NCBI RefSeq assembly: GCF_000454065.1
Contig: NZ_ATNE01000001.1
Location: 719,798-783,797 of the forward strand
Length of the DNA stretch: 64,000 nt
Reading direction: 5' to 3'
DNA from: Brevibacillus thermoruber 423
GTDB taxonomy: Bacteria; Bacillota; Bacilli; Brevibacillales; Brevibacillaceae
Shown here: positions 51,818 to 60,977 of the stretch, piece after piece
How the letters are laid out: every line of letters begins with the position of its first letter
Numbering within the stretch: the first letter of the stretch is position 1
Notes under the pieces: generated by a model
Database searches by the model: none
The model's input: the letters and a program-made list of their open reading frames with translations, nothing else
Told to the model about the DNA's origin: nothing
Position numbers and translations under genes: made by a program

Positions 51818-53714
51818 ATCTGTTCAGCAGACTGCCGACATACCGGAGAAGCTCATTGGCGCACACAGGGCAGTAGCGGTGTTCCTCGATCAGCCGTCTG
51901 GTCACCTCGTTGATCTTTTTCAACTGGTGTTCGTCCGGTGTTTTGTTGGAGGTGGTGATTTTCACCACGTCTTTCAAATCGGCGAACAGCTTCTTCTCGA
52001 TCGCTTCCCGCAGGCGGTCGTGCGTGCTGTAGTCAAAGCGTTTCCCTTTGCGCGCGTACGCCGAAATGCGAATCAGGATTTCTTCGCGGAACGCCCGCTT
52101 GGCGTTTTCGGAGATGCCGATCTGCTCCTCGATGGAGCGCATCAGCCGCTCATCCGGATCCATCTCTTCGCCGGTAACGGGGTCCCTTATCTTATTCATA
52201 TTGCAATACGCTTCCACATTGTCCAGGTAGTTGTCCATGAGCGTTTTCGCCGATTCTTCGTAGCTGTAGACAAACGCTTTCTGCACTTCCTTCTTGGCCA
52301 GTTCGTCGTACTCCTTGCGGGCCATGGAAATGAAGTTGAGATACCGCTCCCGCTGCTCCTTGGTGATGGAGGGATGCTGGTCAAACCCTTCCTTCAGCGC
52401 GCGCAGGATGTCGAGCGCGTTGATGCATTCGGTGTCCCGCCGGATCAGCGCGCTGGAGATCCGGTTGATCACGTAGCGCGGGTCGATGCCGGACATCCCT
52501 TCATCCGCATGCTCGTTCCGGAGTTCGTCCAGATCGGAGCCTTTGAAGCCTTCCACCGACTCCCCATCGTATAGGCGCATCTTTTTCAGCAGATCGGCCC
52601 CCTGCTTTTTCGACTCCTTCAACCGCGTGAGGATGGAAAAGATGGCGGCTGCCCGGAGCGCGTGCGGCGCGATATGGACGTGGCCGAGATCGGACTGCTT
52701 GATCAGCTTGGCGTAGATCTTTTCCTCGTCGCTCACGCGCAGGTTGTACGGGATCGGCATGACGATGATCCGCGACTGCAGCGCCTCGTTTTTCTTGTTG
52801 GCGATAAACGCCTTGTACTCCGCCTCGTTGGTGTGGGCGACAATCAGTTCGTCGGCGGAAATCAGCGCGAAGCGGCCGGCCTTGAAATTGCCCTCCTGGG
52901 TGAGCGAGAGCAGGTGCCAAAGAAACTTTTCGTCGCATTTCAGCATCTCCTGGAATTCCATCAAGCCGCGGTTCGCCTTGTTCAGCTCCCCGTCAAAGCG
53001 GTATGCCCGCGGATCCGACTCGGAGCCGTATTTGGTGATCGTGGAAAAGTCGATGCTCCCGGTCAGGTCGGCGATGTCCTGGGATTTCGGGTCGGACGGG
53101 CTGAACGTGCCGATCCCGACGCGGTCGGCTTCGGAAAAGAGGATACGGCGAACGGGAAAATCTTCAATGCGCCCGCCGTATTCCGTCTCCAGCCGCATGC
53201 GGTTGTACGGGGTCAGGTCCCCTTCGATTTTGATCCCCAGTTCTTCCTCGATCTCCGGCCGCAGTTCGCGGGGGATCAGGTGAAGCGGCTCCTCTTGCAT
53301 CGGGCAGCCGTCCAGCGCGTACACAGCCCCCTCATCGGTGCGGGAGTACTCCTCCAATCCGCGTTTCAGCATCGTCACGATTGTCGATTTCCCCCCGCTG
53401 ACGGGTCCCATCAGGAGCAGAATCCGTTTGCGCACATCCAGGCGGCGGGCGGCGGAGTGAAAATACTCTTCCACCAGCCGCTCGATCGCCCGATCCAGTC
53501 CGAAGATCTCCCGGCTGAAAAACTTGTACGAGCGGCTTCCGTCTTCGTTTTCTTCGACGCCTGCAGCCTTGATCATGTTGTAGACCCGCGAATGTGCGGT
53601 TTGGACGATCCGCGGATTTTTGCGTACCATCTCCAAATATTCGGCAAATGTGCCTTTCCACATCAGTTTTTCTTCACGGGCCCTGTGCTCGGCGATGCGT
53701 TTTAAAATGTCCAT
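51816..53714 (-). CDS. prkA: PrkA serine protein kinase / AAA+ protein
   Basis: 632 residues. AAGGAGGAGAG lies ~9 nt before ATG 53714. The N-terminal AAA domain has LLMGPVSGGKSTIV (Walker A) and an extended P-loop ATPase core; the C-terminal PrkA domain ends with a Cys-containing HRYCPVCANELLRYV. Large conserved blocks such as VYALDGCPMQEEPLHLIPRELR, LTGSIDFSTITKYGSESDPRAYRFDGELNKANRGLMEFQEMLK and PDERLMRSIEEQIGISENAKRAFREEILIRI match the family. In Bacillus subtilis it is made in the mother cell and supports sporulation, with reports of kinase and of ATP-dependent protease activity. First gene of a prkA-yhbH unit. Confidence 0.96.
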   Translation of the reverse strand: MDILKRIAEHRAREEKLMWKGTFAEYLEMVRKNPRIVQTAHSRVYNMIKAAGVEENEDGSRSYKFFSREIFGLDRAIERLVEEYFHSAARRLDVRKRILLLMGPVSGGKSTIVTMLKRGLEEYSRTDEGAVYALDGCPMQEEPLHLIPRELRPEIEEELGIKIEGDLTPYNRMRLETEYGGRIEDFPVRRILFSEADRVGIGTFSPSDPKSQDIADLTGSIDFSTITKYGSESDPRAYRFDGELNKANRGLMEFQEMLKCDEKFLWHLLSLTQEGNFKAGRFALISADELIVAHTNEAEYKAFIANKKNEALQSRIIVMPIPYNLRVSDEEKIYAKLIKQSDLGHVHIAPHALRAAAIFSILTRLKESKKQGADLLKKMRLYDGESVEGFKGSDLDELRNEHADEGMSGIDPRYVINRISSALIRRDTECINALDILRALKEGFDQHPSITKEQRERYLNFISMARKEYDELAKKEVQKAFVYSYEESAKTLMDNYLDNVEAYCNMNKIRDPVTGEEMDPDERLMRSIEEQIGISENAKRAFREEILIRISAYARKGKRFDYSTHDRLREAIEKKLFADLKDVVKITTSNKTPDEHQLKKINEVTRRLIEEHRYCPVCANELLRYVGSLLNR

Positions 53715-53850
53715 GCTCGTCTCTCCTCCTTCATAAGCCCCTCTCTCTTCGCGAACAACAGTGTACTTTCATGTATATGTCCGACTGCGGCCACGCATGC
53801 GCGTGGACCCGTTCCATCGGAGCGGCAACAGGATGCACAATCCTTTTCAT

Positions 53851-53880
53851 ATGTGTATGCACAATGACAACACATGTTTC
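53851..53880 (-). promoter_or_regulatory. Possible SigE-type promoter for prkA
   Basis: On the minus strand CATACACAT (53859-53851) matches the SigE -10 pattern CATACANT. GAAACAT about 14 bp upstream is a weak -35. It lies about 135 nt before prkA. prkA of B. subtilis belongs to the SigE regulon. Confidence 0.4.
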
Positions 53881-53969
53881 AGCCCTCCCGCGACAAATCT
53901 GGCGCCTTCCGGTTCCCGTCAGCCGCGAAACATTCATGAAAATGACAGAAACGGCAAAGCGTAACTCCC

Positions 53970-53997
53970 TTGCAAACAGGGCAAGCTACGCTATAAT
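53970..53997 (+). promoter_or_regulatory. SigA promoter for the 30-residue membrane peptide gene
   Basis: TTGCAA (53970-53975), 16-bp spacer, TATAAT (53992-53997), 36 bp before the ATG. Confidence 0.75.
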
Positions 53998-54033
53998 GGG
54001 AGTAGTTTGGTAATACGAAAGGAGCAGTCCAAC

Positions 54034-54126
54034 ATGGGTACGTTTATCGTAGGGTTGGTCTTTGCCGCTTTCCTGTTCTTCATTCTCACGGCGGGATACA
54101 ACGAGGACAAGACCTGGAATCTGTAA
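54034..54126 (+). CDS. 30-residue single-span membrane peptide
   Basis: The sequence is MGTFIVGLVFAAFLFF, then ILTAGYNEDKTWNL. A membrane helix (residues 3-20) is followed by a short charged tail. AAAGGAG stands 9 nt before the ATG, a strong promoter lies upstream and a terminator hairpin directly after the stop, so this is a complete one-gene unit. Function is unknown. Similar tiny proteins are widespread in spore formers and easily missed because of size. Confidence 0.75.
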   Translation: MGTFIVGLVFAAFLFFILTAGYNEDKTWNL

Positions 54127-54131
54127 GGCCG

Positions 54132-54157
54132 AGCCGGATCGCCGGCTTTCCTTTTTG
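54132..54157 (+). terminator. Terminator after the 30-residue peptide gene
   Basis: AGCCGG, loop ATCG, CCGGCT, then TTCCTTTTT. Confidence 0.8.
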
Positions 54158-54171
54158 ACATCGCTCCCAGG

Positions 54172-54212
54172 AAAAAAGCAGGCTGCCTGAATTGGGCAAC
54201 CTGCTTTTTTTT
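54172..54212. terminator. Second, bidirectional terminator hairpin
   Basis: AAAAAAGCAGG...CCTGCTTTTTTTT with an imperfect inner stem; A and T runs on both sides. Confidence 0.75.
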
Positions 54213-54248
54213 GCGGATCACTCGCGGATGTCTGCTTGTTTTCTGCAC

Positions 54249-54280
54249 AAAAAAAAAGACGTCACCGCATCACGGTGACG
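54249..54280 (-). terminator. Terminator of the HAD hydrolase gene
   Basis: On the minus strand CGTCACCG, loop, CGGTGACG, followed by a long T run. Confidence 0.8.
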
Positions 54281-54308
54281 GTCGGCCGATAACGCGTGTC
54301 CCCCCTTC

Positions 54309-55034
54309 TCAGCGGGCGAACACACCCGTCCGCTGAGAAATGGCGGCGTAGAGCTCTTCCAAGGTGCCGCACTGATCGACCGGATACTGCGGTTCGCCGC
54401 GGTCTTCCAGCCAGTTGGTGACGAGAAACGTCTTCATCCCCAGCTTGCCGGCCACCATGTCCTCCTGCATGTGGTTGCCGACCATTACGCATTCCGTCGG
54501 CTGCACCCCCAGCTTTTGGCAAATCTCGGCGAAATAGGCGGGATTGGGCTTGGTGAAGTGGGATTCCTCGTACACCGTGACCAGCTCAAAGTCATGCGGC
54601 GCCAGCTCGATCCAGGCCAGCCGGTGATGGATGGCGGCGCGGGGGAAGACCGGATTGGTGGCGACGGCCACGCGGAATCCTTGCCGTTTGGCTTCCTCCA
54701 CGATCTGTTTCGCCCACGGCGACGGGTAGGTCATGTGGGAAAGCTGGGGAAAAACATCCCGGTAAAACGCGTCAAACATCGGCCACAGTTCGTCCTTGTC
54801 CCACAGGCCGTGTTTGCTGAAATACTCGACAAACACCTGCTCGTTGGTCTTGTCCGGCTCCTGGTTGGCGATCATCGCCTTGGTGGCGTCCCAGATCAGG
54901 GCGAGCATTTTCTCGGCGTCATAGCGGTCGCCGACGTAGCGGCCCAGCTCCTTCAGATACCCTTTGACAAACGGCTCCGTCTGCATCTCCAACAGCGTGC
55001 CGTCCAGGTCAAACAAAATGGTGGTCACCGTCAT
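54309..55034 (-). CDS. HAD-superfamily hydrolase
   Basis: 241 residues. Motif I is TILFDLDGTLLEMQ with the nucleophile Asp and its +2 Asp, motif II is VAVATNPVFP, the conserved Lys lies in ESHFTKPNPAYFAEI, and motif IV is VMVGNHMQEDMVAGKLGMKTFLVTNWLEDRG, in which the usual DxxxD appears as N..QED. The cap is helical (residues ~20-95), type C1. Substrate is unknown. It is a single gene ended by its own terminator. Confidence 0.88.
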   Translation of the reverse strand: MTVTTILFDLDGTLLEMQTEPFVKGYLKELGRYVGDRYDAEKMLALIWDATKAMIANQEPDKTNEQVFVEYFSKHGLWDKDELWPMFDAFYRDVFPQLSHMTYPSPWAKQIVEEAKRQGFRVAVATNPVFPRAAIHHRLAWIELAPHDFELVTVYEESHFTKPNPAYFAEICQKLGVQPTECVMVGNHMQEDMVAGKLGMKTFLVTNWLEDRGEPQYPVDQCGTLEELYAAISQRTGVFAR

Positions 55035-55156
55035 CGTATCGTTCTCCTTTTTCCTTGTCGAACGGCTGGGCGGCGCGATGAAGCGCTTCCTGCTGCCCGG
55101 TCCGCCTCCCTTTTCGTCACCGCATCGAGCAAGATTGTTGTGATAGGGGCTGTCCG

Positions 55157-55627
55157 TTACGAGAGCCCGGGGAAGCCCAACTGCCTGAGCCCTTCAAACA
55201 GGACGATGGCGGCGCAGTTGGACAAATTGATGGAGCGGGTGGCGCCGCTCATCGGGATGCGGATCGTCTGTTCCCGGTACCGGTCGGTCAGCTCGGTAGG
55301 CAGGCCGGTGGTCTCTTTGCCGAGGATGATGTAATCGCCGTCGCGGAACGAAACCTCCGTGTACAGCTTTTCTCCCCACGTTTCCACGAAGTAAAACGTG
55401 CCGGCGTTCTCTCCCTGCGCCTGGGCAAAGTGCTCAAAGCTGTCGTAGTGATGAACCTTTACCGCATGCCAGTAATCAAGGCCGGCCCGTTTCAGGTAGC
55501 GGTCGTCCGTGGAAAACCCCAGCGGATGAATCAGGTGCAGATGAGCCCCCGTCGCCGCGCAGGAGCGGGCGATATTGCCCGTGTTGGCGGGAATGAGCGG
55601 CTCGTGCAGGACAATGTGCAGCGGCAT
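55157..55627 (-). CDS. trmL: tRNA (cytidine/uridine-34-2'-O)-methyltransferase TrmL
   Basis: 156 residues from ATG 55627, with AAGGAG 9 nt upstream (the earlier ATG at 55663 is poorly placed). It is a SPOUT-class methyltransferase with the deep trefoil knot: LHIVLHEPLIPANTGNIARSCAATGAHLHLIHPLGF, FRDGDYIILGKETTGLPTEL and TIRIPMSGATRSINLSNCAAIVLFEGLRQLGF. TrmL methylates the wobble ribose of tRNA-Leu. The length fits (about 155-160 residues). Confidence 0.95.
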   Translation of the reverse strand: MPLHIVLHEPLIPANTGNIARSCAATGAHLHLIHPLGFSTDDRYLKRAGLDYWHAVKVHHYDSFEHFAQAQGENAGTFYFVETWGEKLYTEVSFRDGDYIILGKETTGLPTELTDRYREQTIRIPMSGATRSINLSNCAAIVLFEGLRQLGFPGLS

Positions 55628-55838
55628 GTCAACAAACTCCTTGTCAACCGAACTTTCAAACATCCTCTATTATACCGAATCTCCCATGGAGATGACCACC
55701 TTCCGAGTTGCCGGTATCCCCCGCTCTCCCGCCGCATGCTTGACTCGCCCAATCCTCGTGGCTGCTGTAACAAACAGACCGGCTGCCGCATCAAAAGAAA
55801 AAAAAGCCCCGCACACGGGAAGAAAGGAGCTGTCGCCC

Positions 55839-56525
55839 ATGCGGTTATTTCGCGCGGCAACCTACACGGCCAGCCTGGCGCTGCTGGCGCTCTGGGCGGG
55901 ATGGATGCAGCCTGACTTCAACTTTTTTCCTTCACTGGAGGCCTGGAGCATGATGCTGGGGTACCTCGCCTTTGTCCTGATCGGGCTTACCCTCCTGGTG
56001 GGGCCCATCAAACTGTGGCTGCCGCCCCGCTTCGTTCCGTATTGCCTGCTTCTGCGCCGCGACCTGGGCATTCTTGCGGGCGCGGCCGGTTTCCTGCACG
56101 TCGCGCTGGTGCTGTACCTGTTCGAACGGGGGCCGGAATTGATGTTTCCGCAGCGTGAACTCCAGGCAGACGGCTGGCTGGGACTCTTTTTCCTGCATGA
56201 CGGGAGCGGGGCCGGGACGCTTTATCCCAACCTGACCGTCACCGGCGCAGCCAACTACCTGGGCCTGACCGCCTTTTTCGTGCTGCTCTCCCTCTGGCTC
56301 ACCTCCTCCCGGCGCGCGGAACAGCTTCTGGGCGGAGCGGGCTGGAAACGGCTGCATCTGAACGCCCCGCTGCTGTACGTGCTGGTGCTGTTTCACGGCA
56401 TCATCTATGTGGAGTCGATCAAAGGCGAGCCGCACACGCTTGGCGACCTGCTCGGGTGGGCCGCTCTCGTCTGGCTGCTCCGCTCGATCAGCTTCGTCCG
56501 CACGGCGCTCAGACGACGGCCGTAG
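55839..56525 (+). CDS. Ferric reductase-like transmembrane protein (MsrQ-type)
   Basis: 228 residues from ATG 55839, with GAAAGGAG at 8-9 nt. About six membrane segments are seen. Likely haem-ligand histidines sit in the helices GILAGAAGFLHVALVLYLF, LHLNAPLLYVLVLFHGIIYVE and around FFLHDGS. The plan matches the ferric_reduct domain and MsrQ, a haem b protein that passes electrons to a methionine sulfoxide reductase. No msrP gene is adjacent, so the partner is unknown. Confidence 0.78.
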   Translation: MRLFRAATYTASLALLALWAGWMQPDFNFFPSLEAWSMMLGYLAFVLIGLTLLVGPIKLWLPPRFVPYCLLLRRDLGILAGAAGFLHVALVLYLFERGPELMFPQRELQADGWLGLFFLHDGSGAGTLYPNLTVTGAANYLGLTAFFVLLSLWLTSSRRAEQLLGGAGWKRLHLNAPLLYVLVLFHGIIYVESIKGEPHTLGDLLGWAALVWLLRSISFVRTALRRRP

Positions 56526-56572
56526 CCCGACAAAAAGAGGCGGTTCCTCCCGAGGAGGCCGCCTCTTTTGTC

Positions 56573-57541
56573 TCACATGCCCTGTATGTGAAAAAACGCG
56601 TAGCGAATGTTTGGAGTGTAGGCCGTCGAGTCCCGATAGTTCCAGTAGCGCATCCGGCTGTTGGTCGTATGGGCGTTGACCAATGGCAGGTGGTTGGCGT
56701 CCTTGGCCACGACGATGGTGGTGTGCTGGAACCGTCCGTCTCCGTCAAAGTCGTAACAGATCACATCCCCCGGCATCAACTGTTCCGGCGAGTTCTTCTG
56801 CACGGCACGCATCGGCGGCCCGCCCGATTTCAGCAGCAGGTACAAGCTGTGCGCCACCGCCCAACTGTAGCTCCAACTGGCCGATTTGCCCGACCGCATC
56901 CACCAGCCGCGCCCTTTTTCCCCGGAAAACAGCATCGGGATGCCGCCCGCGTAGAGACATTGCGAGATGAAATTGGTGCAGTCGTCGGTAAAATGGGGGT
57001 AGGCCGGATTGGCGGAGTTCCAGTACCGCTCCGCATAGGCGACCGCCTGCTCCGCTTGGTACCCCTTCGCTCCGTGAACGGTTAATGTCGGCTGCATCCC
57101 TTCCCCAGTCCCGATCATCTCCATCCATGCTTCCGGCTTTTTCAACACGGCCGCGTCCGTCTCCCCGTCCGGGCACGGCCCGATCCAATCCAGCGCCCAT
57201 CCCGTTCCCTGCCTGATTACGGCCATCCGCTGCTGCCGGCGCGTTTCTTCCACAAGTTCAGCGCCGTGCTGCCGGTACGTTCGCCGGACGTGCCAGGCAA
57301 ATTCCACTTGTACGCGCCCGTTGTACTCCAGCCAATACAGCGGCACCACGTTACCCTGAACCGCGGTGATCTCCGCTCCCCTGTCCCGATACTGTTCCTG
57401 TTCCCGCAGCCACAGCTCCCGCTGCTCCGCCCCCGCACCGGGGACCGCTCCCAACGGCTGCAGCCGCTCCCATCGGCCGTCGACCCAGCTTTGTTGTACG
57501 GCGTTACAATAGTCCTGCAGGAAGTTCAGCCAATCTTCCAT
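56573..57541 (-). CDS. Amidase-domain (Amidase_6-like) protein
   Basis: 322 residues from ATG 57541, which has AAAGGAGGAGG upstream. The N-terminal ~160 residues are a beta-rich domain of the DUF-type found before such amidases. The C-terminal half has AVAYAERYWNSANPAYPHFTDDCTNFISQCLYAGGIP with the catalytic Cys, LMPGDVICYDFDGDGRFQHTTIVVAK with the His, and NAHTTNSRMRYWNY. It is the same family as the broken gene at 1-1086 (DCANFVSQ, GHIDHTALI). No signal peptide is obvious. A cell-wall or spore peptide substrate is likely but unproven. Confidence 0.88.
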   Translation of the reverse strand: MEDWLNFLQDYCNAVQQSWVDGRWERLQPLGAVPGAGAEQRELWLREQEQYRDRGAEITAVQGNVVPLYWLEYNGRVQVEFAWHVRRTYRQHGAELVEETRRQQRMAVIRQGTGWALDWIGPCPDGETDAAVLKKPEAWMEMIGTGEGMQPTLTVHGAKGYQAEQAVAYAERYWNSANPAYPHFTDDCTNFISQCLYAGGIPMLFSGEKGRGWWMRSGKSASWSYSWAVAHSLYLLLKSGGPPMRAVQKNSPEQLMPGDVICYDFDGDGRFQHTTIVVAKDANHLPLVNAHTTNSRMRYWNYRDSTAYTPNIRYAFFHIQGM

Positions 57542-57824
57542 CCGCCTCCTCCTTTCCCCGTTGGCCCGCGCCCGTTTTCCTGTTCGGTTTTTTCCGTTTT
57601 CGTCCTGCTGCTTCGATGTGTTTCGCACACAGTTCGCGGCAGCGGTGATTTCCGCTTTCATCCCGCTGTCTGGGTGATTCCCGCTTCACATCACCGCTTC
57701 CGTATGTCCCGTTGCGTTTTTCCCCTCACGTCGGGGTTCATGCGCTCGCGCTGGCCTCTCCCTGATGCTTATGACAGTTCGCGGCCGTTCAGAAGGACTG
57801 GGAACAACAAAAAAGCTGCCCGGT

Positions 57825-58376
57825 TTACCGGACAGCTTTTGGCGAGCGGCCGTGGACAGACGCTGCGTGTGCGCCTTCCAATGCCAGCAGGTGTTCTTTG
57901 ATTGAGAGCCCGCCGCCGTATCCGACGAGCGCTCCGTTGGAACCGATGACGCGATGGCAGGGAACGACGATGGGGATGGGATTGCGGTTGTTCGCCCCGC
58001 CGATGGCCCGGACCGCTTTTGCCGCACCGATGGATATCGCAATCTCCTTGTAGGAACGCGTCTCGCCATAGGGAATGCGGGTCAGTTCGGTCCAGACCGC
58101 TTTTTGAAACGGCGTGCCGTACAATTCCAGCGGGATGTCAAACGTCTTCCGCCGACCGGCAAAATACTCGTCCAACTGCTCGCGGACAGGCTGGTTTCCC
58201 AGATCGTCCCGGCTGATGGAGACGCCCATGAAGGTCTTGCGGCACCAGCGCTGCAAGCTGGGCAGCGCCTGCTCCTCGGAGCCAAACTCGATGAAGCAGA
58301 GTCCGTTTTCCGTAGAAGCAATGAGCAGCGGTCCAATCGGCGAGTCCATGGTGGTGTACCCCAATACTTGTGGCAT
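57825..58376 (-). CDS. ogt: Methylated-DNA--protein-cysteine methyltransferase
   Basis: 183 residues. It repairs O6-alkylguanine by taking the alkyl group onto its own Cys. Active site IPIVVPCHRVIGSNGALVGYGGGLSIKEHLLALEG contains the PCHRV motif. The DNA-binding helix-turn-helix and arginine finger region is FQKAVWTELTRIPYGETRSYKEIA and AVRAIGGANNRNP. The N-terminal ribonuclease-like domain is short, as in Ogt. ATG 58376 was chosen; it follows GGAGGAACG. Confidence 0.95.
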   Translation of the reverse strand: MPQVLGYTTMDSPIGPLLIASTENGLCFIEFGSEEQALPSLQRWCRKTFMGVSISRDDLGNQPVREQLDEYFAGRRKTFDIPLELYGTPFQKAVWTELTRIPYGETRSYKEIAISIGAAKAVRAIGGANNRNPIPIVVPCHRVIGSNGALVGYGGGLSIKEHLLALEGAHAASVHGRSPKAVR

Positions 58377-58414
58377 CCATCGTTCCTCCCTACCCGTTTT
58401 TTCATGTGAATGAT

Positions 58415-59620
58415 CTACACGTTTGCCCCCTTGCTGCCCCTCTCGTTGTCCGTTTGGGCTGCTCTGGACGAACCGGGCTGGTGCAAAAGGGCGATTCCCT
58501 TCTCCACTTCGGCCAGCACGTCCGGCGACGTCTCCCGTTCCCGGGCCGCCTGCAGCGCCGCTTCCGCCTCAGCGCCGCCGATCCTGCCCAACGCCCAGGC
58601 GGCCGTTCCCCGAATGACGGGGCGGGGATCCTCTTCCAGCAGCCGGATCAAATCGGGAACAGCGGTGCGGTCGCGGAAATGGGCCAGCGCCAGGATGGCG
58701 TTTCGCTGAATCGGCTTCTTCCCGCGCCAGGCAGCGGAGGAAGCGCCGAACGTCTGCTTGAATTCCTTGTTGCTCATGTGAAGCAGCGGACGCAAAAGCG
58801 GTTTGGCCACTTCCGGATCGGGCCTGAATTCCGCGTGATGGGCAAAGTGCTTGCCGCGGTTTTTGGGACAGACCGTCTGACAGGTGTCGCAGCCGTACAG
58901 CCGGTTGCCGATCTTCGCCCTGTACTGGTCGGGAATGAAATCTTTTACCTGTGTTAAAAATGCCACACACTTCTGTGCGTTGAGCTGCCCTCCCTGAACC
59001 AGCGCCCCTGTCGGACAGGCTTCCACACACAGATTGCAGTCGCCGCACCCTTCCTCCACCGGCTTGTCCGGAGGCAGCGGCAGGTTGGTGATCAGCTCAC
59101 CCAGATAGACCCACGAGCCAAACTCCGGCGTAATCAGCGCGCAGTTTTTGCCTACCCATCCCAAGCCGGCCCGCTCCGCTACGGCACGGTCGGACAAGGC
59201 ACCCGTATCCACCATCGATTGCACCCGGGCTCCGGGCTCCAGACGGCAGATAAACCGGGCCAGCTTGTCCAACTTCTCGCGCAGGACGTGATGGTAGTCC
59301 ATCCCCCATGCCGCGCGGCAGAGGATGCCGCGATACGCGCCCGGTTCGGATTTAGGCGGGTTTTCCATCTTGGAGGGATATGCCAGCGCGATGGCAATCA
59401 GCGACCGCGCCCCTTCCAGACTGAGGCTGGGATCGGTCCGTTTGTCCAGATCAGGCTCCTCAAACCCGGATTCGTACCCTTTTTCCCGATGCTCCACCAA
59501 ACGCTCTTTCAGCGTCAGAAACGGATCGGCACTGGCAAACCCGATCTTGTCGATTCCAATCTCGTTGGCATACGCGATAATCGCCTGCTTCGTCTGTTCC
59601 CAGTACTGCCGGTCGCTCAC
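58415..59620 (-). CDS. queG: Epoxyqueuosine reductase QueG
   Basis: 401 residues from GTG 59620, whose first bases overlap the rnhA stop. It does the last step of queuosine synthesis in tRNA, using cobalamin and iron-sulfur clusters. Cluster ligands are CGDCNLCVEACPTGAL plus Cys in QKCVAF, and YGCDTCQTVCPKN. Cobalamin/active site text is MVDTGALSDRAVAERAGLGWVGKNCALI. The C-terminal ~80 residues are HEAT-like repeats (AVPDLIRLLEEDPRPVIRGTAAWALGRIGGAEAEAALQAA). The tail (HQPGSSRAAQTDNERGSKGANV) looks disordered. Confidence 0.95.
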   Translation of the reverse strand: MSDRQYWEQTKQAIIAYANEIGIDKIGFASADPFLTLKERLVEHREKGYESGFEEPDLDKRTDPSLSLEGARSLIAIALAYPSKMENPPKSEPGAYRGILCRAAWGMDYHHVLREKLDKLARFICRLEPGARVQSMVDTGALSDRAVAERAGLGWVGKNCALITPEFGSWVYLGELITNLPLPPDKPVEEGCGDCNLCVEACPTGALVQGGQLNAQKCVAFLTQVKDFIPDQYRAKIGNRLYGCDTCQTVCPKNRGKHFAHHAEFRPDPEVAKPLLRPLLHMSNKEFKQTFGASSAAWRGKKPIQRNAILALAHFRDRTAVPDLIRLLEEDPRPVIRGTAAWALGRIGGAEAEAALQAARERETSPDVLAEVEKGIALLHQPGSSRAAQTDNERGSKGANV

Positions 59621-60051
59621 AGTTGTTTGATCGCCCCCGTGGCCAGTTCGTCGCAGCGGTTGTTCCACACGTTGTCCGCGTGACCTTTTACCTTGACGTA
59701 CTGAACCTGGTGTATTTCCATCAAGCGCAGCAGTTCCTTCCACAGGTCCTGGTTTTCCACCGGCTGGTTCTTGCTGTTCTTCCAGCCGTTGCGCTGCCAG
59801 CCTTTGTACCATCCCTGCTGAAAGCAGTTCACCAGGTAGGCGCTGTCGCTGTACAAGGTGACCTTGCACGGCTCCTTCAGCGCGGACAGCGCCTCGATCG
59901 CCGCCTTGAGCTCCATCCGGTTGTTGGTGGTATTGGCTTCTGCACCGGACATTTCCTTTTTGTGCTCGCCGTACATCAGCACGGCGCCCCAGCCGCCCGG
60001 TCCCGGATTGCCGGAGCAGGCACCGTCGGTATAAATGGTCACTTCACGCAT
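59617..60051 (-). CDS. rnhA: Ribonuclease H (RNase HI)
   Basis: 144 residues from ATG 60051, with CAGGAGGG upstream. It cuts RNA in RNA-DNA hybrids. The four catalytic acids are visible: Asp in TIYTDGACSGNPGPGGWG, Glu in NNRMELKAAIEAL, Asp in VTLYSDSAYLVNC and Asp in HADNVWNNRCDELA. The substrate-handle segment KGWQRNGWKNSKNQPVENQDLW is of the Escherichia coli RNase HI type. It overlaps queG by four bases. Confidence 0.95.
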   Translation of the reverse strand: MREVTIYTDGACSGNPGPGGWGAVLMYGEHKKEMSGAEANTTNNRMELKAAIEALSALKEPCKVTLYSDSAYLVNCFQQGWYKGWQRNGWKNSKNQPVENQDLWKELLRLMEIHQVQYVKVKGHADNVWNNRCDELATGAIKQL

Positions 60052-60265
60052 TGTCGGGGAATCCCTCCTGTTCATCTTTATTGTAACGAAGGACAGCCGC
60101 TTCCACAAAATTTTTTGCTGCTGTCTCTGAAAGGATATGTGTCGCGGCACAGCCTGCCAGGCAGAAAAACAAACCTCCGCTGACGAAGAAACGTCTTCGA
60201 TATGACTTCCATCGCCGTTTTTGTTATACTACCAAAAAACGGTTGAGAGACAAGGAGTGACACTG

Positions 60266-60937
60266 ATGAAGGTACGCTTGGACTCCACGGTGGTTGAACG
60301 CCTGCCGCGTTTTTCTCTGGGCGTCATTCACTACGCCGGCGTGACCGTAAGCCCGTCTCCCAAAATGCTGCAGGGGCGCATCAATCTGTTCGTGGAATCG
60401 CTGCGTTTGGAGCGGGAGCTCGCCAATCTGGCCGAGATCGAAGGCGTGCGTGAATGGCGCGCCTGCTTCAAGCGGCTGGGGATCGATCCCTCCCGTTACC
60501 GTCCTTCCTCGGAGGCCCTGATTCGCCGGCTGCTGCAGGGCCATCCGTTTTTCTGGATCAACGGCGCGGTCGACGTCAACAACTTCTTCTCCGTGCTGCA
60601 TGCCCTGCCGTACGGCATTTACGACGAAGATCAACTGCGCGGCCCTGTGGTCTGCCGGCTGGGACAAGCCTCCGACGCTTACCAGGGACTAAACGGCCGT
60701 GAAGTGCAGATGGAGGGAAAACTGCTTCTCGCCGATGACCAGGGCGCGTTCGGCAGCCCGATCGTCGACTCGGTGCGGACGTCCGTCACGGAGAACAGCC
60801 GCAACCTGATGCAGGTGATTTTTTTCCACGAGCACGTGTCTCCGAATCAGCGGGACGAGATTCTCGGCGCGACGGCCCGCATGTTCACGGAAATCAACGG
60901 CGGCGAAGTGACGCTCTCCTATCTCGTCACCTCGTAA
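60266..60937 (+). CDS. Stand-alone B3/B4 tRNA-editing-like domain protein
   Basis: 223 residues, ATG 60266 after AAGGAG. The central part (residues ~70-190: YRPSSEALIRRLLQGHPFFWINGAVDVNNFFSVLHALPYGIYDEDQLRGPVVCRLGQ) is the B3/B4 domain otherwise found in the beta chain of phenylalanyl-tRNA synthetase, where it edits mischarged tRNA. Free-standing versions are common in Bacillales and have unknown roles, perhaps clearing misacylated tRNA. It has its own short leader and no operon partner. Confidence 0.87.
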   Translation: MKVRLDSTVVERLPRFSLGVIHYAGVTVSPSPKMLQGRINLFVESLRLERELANLAEIEGVREWRACFKRLGIDPSRYRPSSEALIRRLLQGHPFFWINGAVDVNNFFSVLHALPYGIYDEDQLRGPVVCRLGQASDAYQGLNGREVQMEGKLLLADDQGAFGSPIVDSVRTSVTENSRNLMQVIFFHEHVSPNQRDEILGATARMFTEINGGEVTLSYLVTS

Positions 60938-60977
60938 CCGCTCCCCTGGGGCAATTGCCAAACAAAAAGACGGTCCG

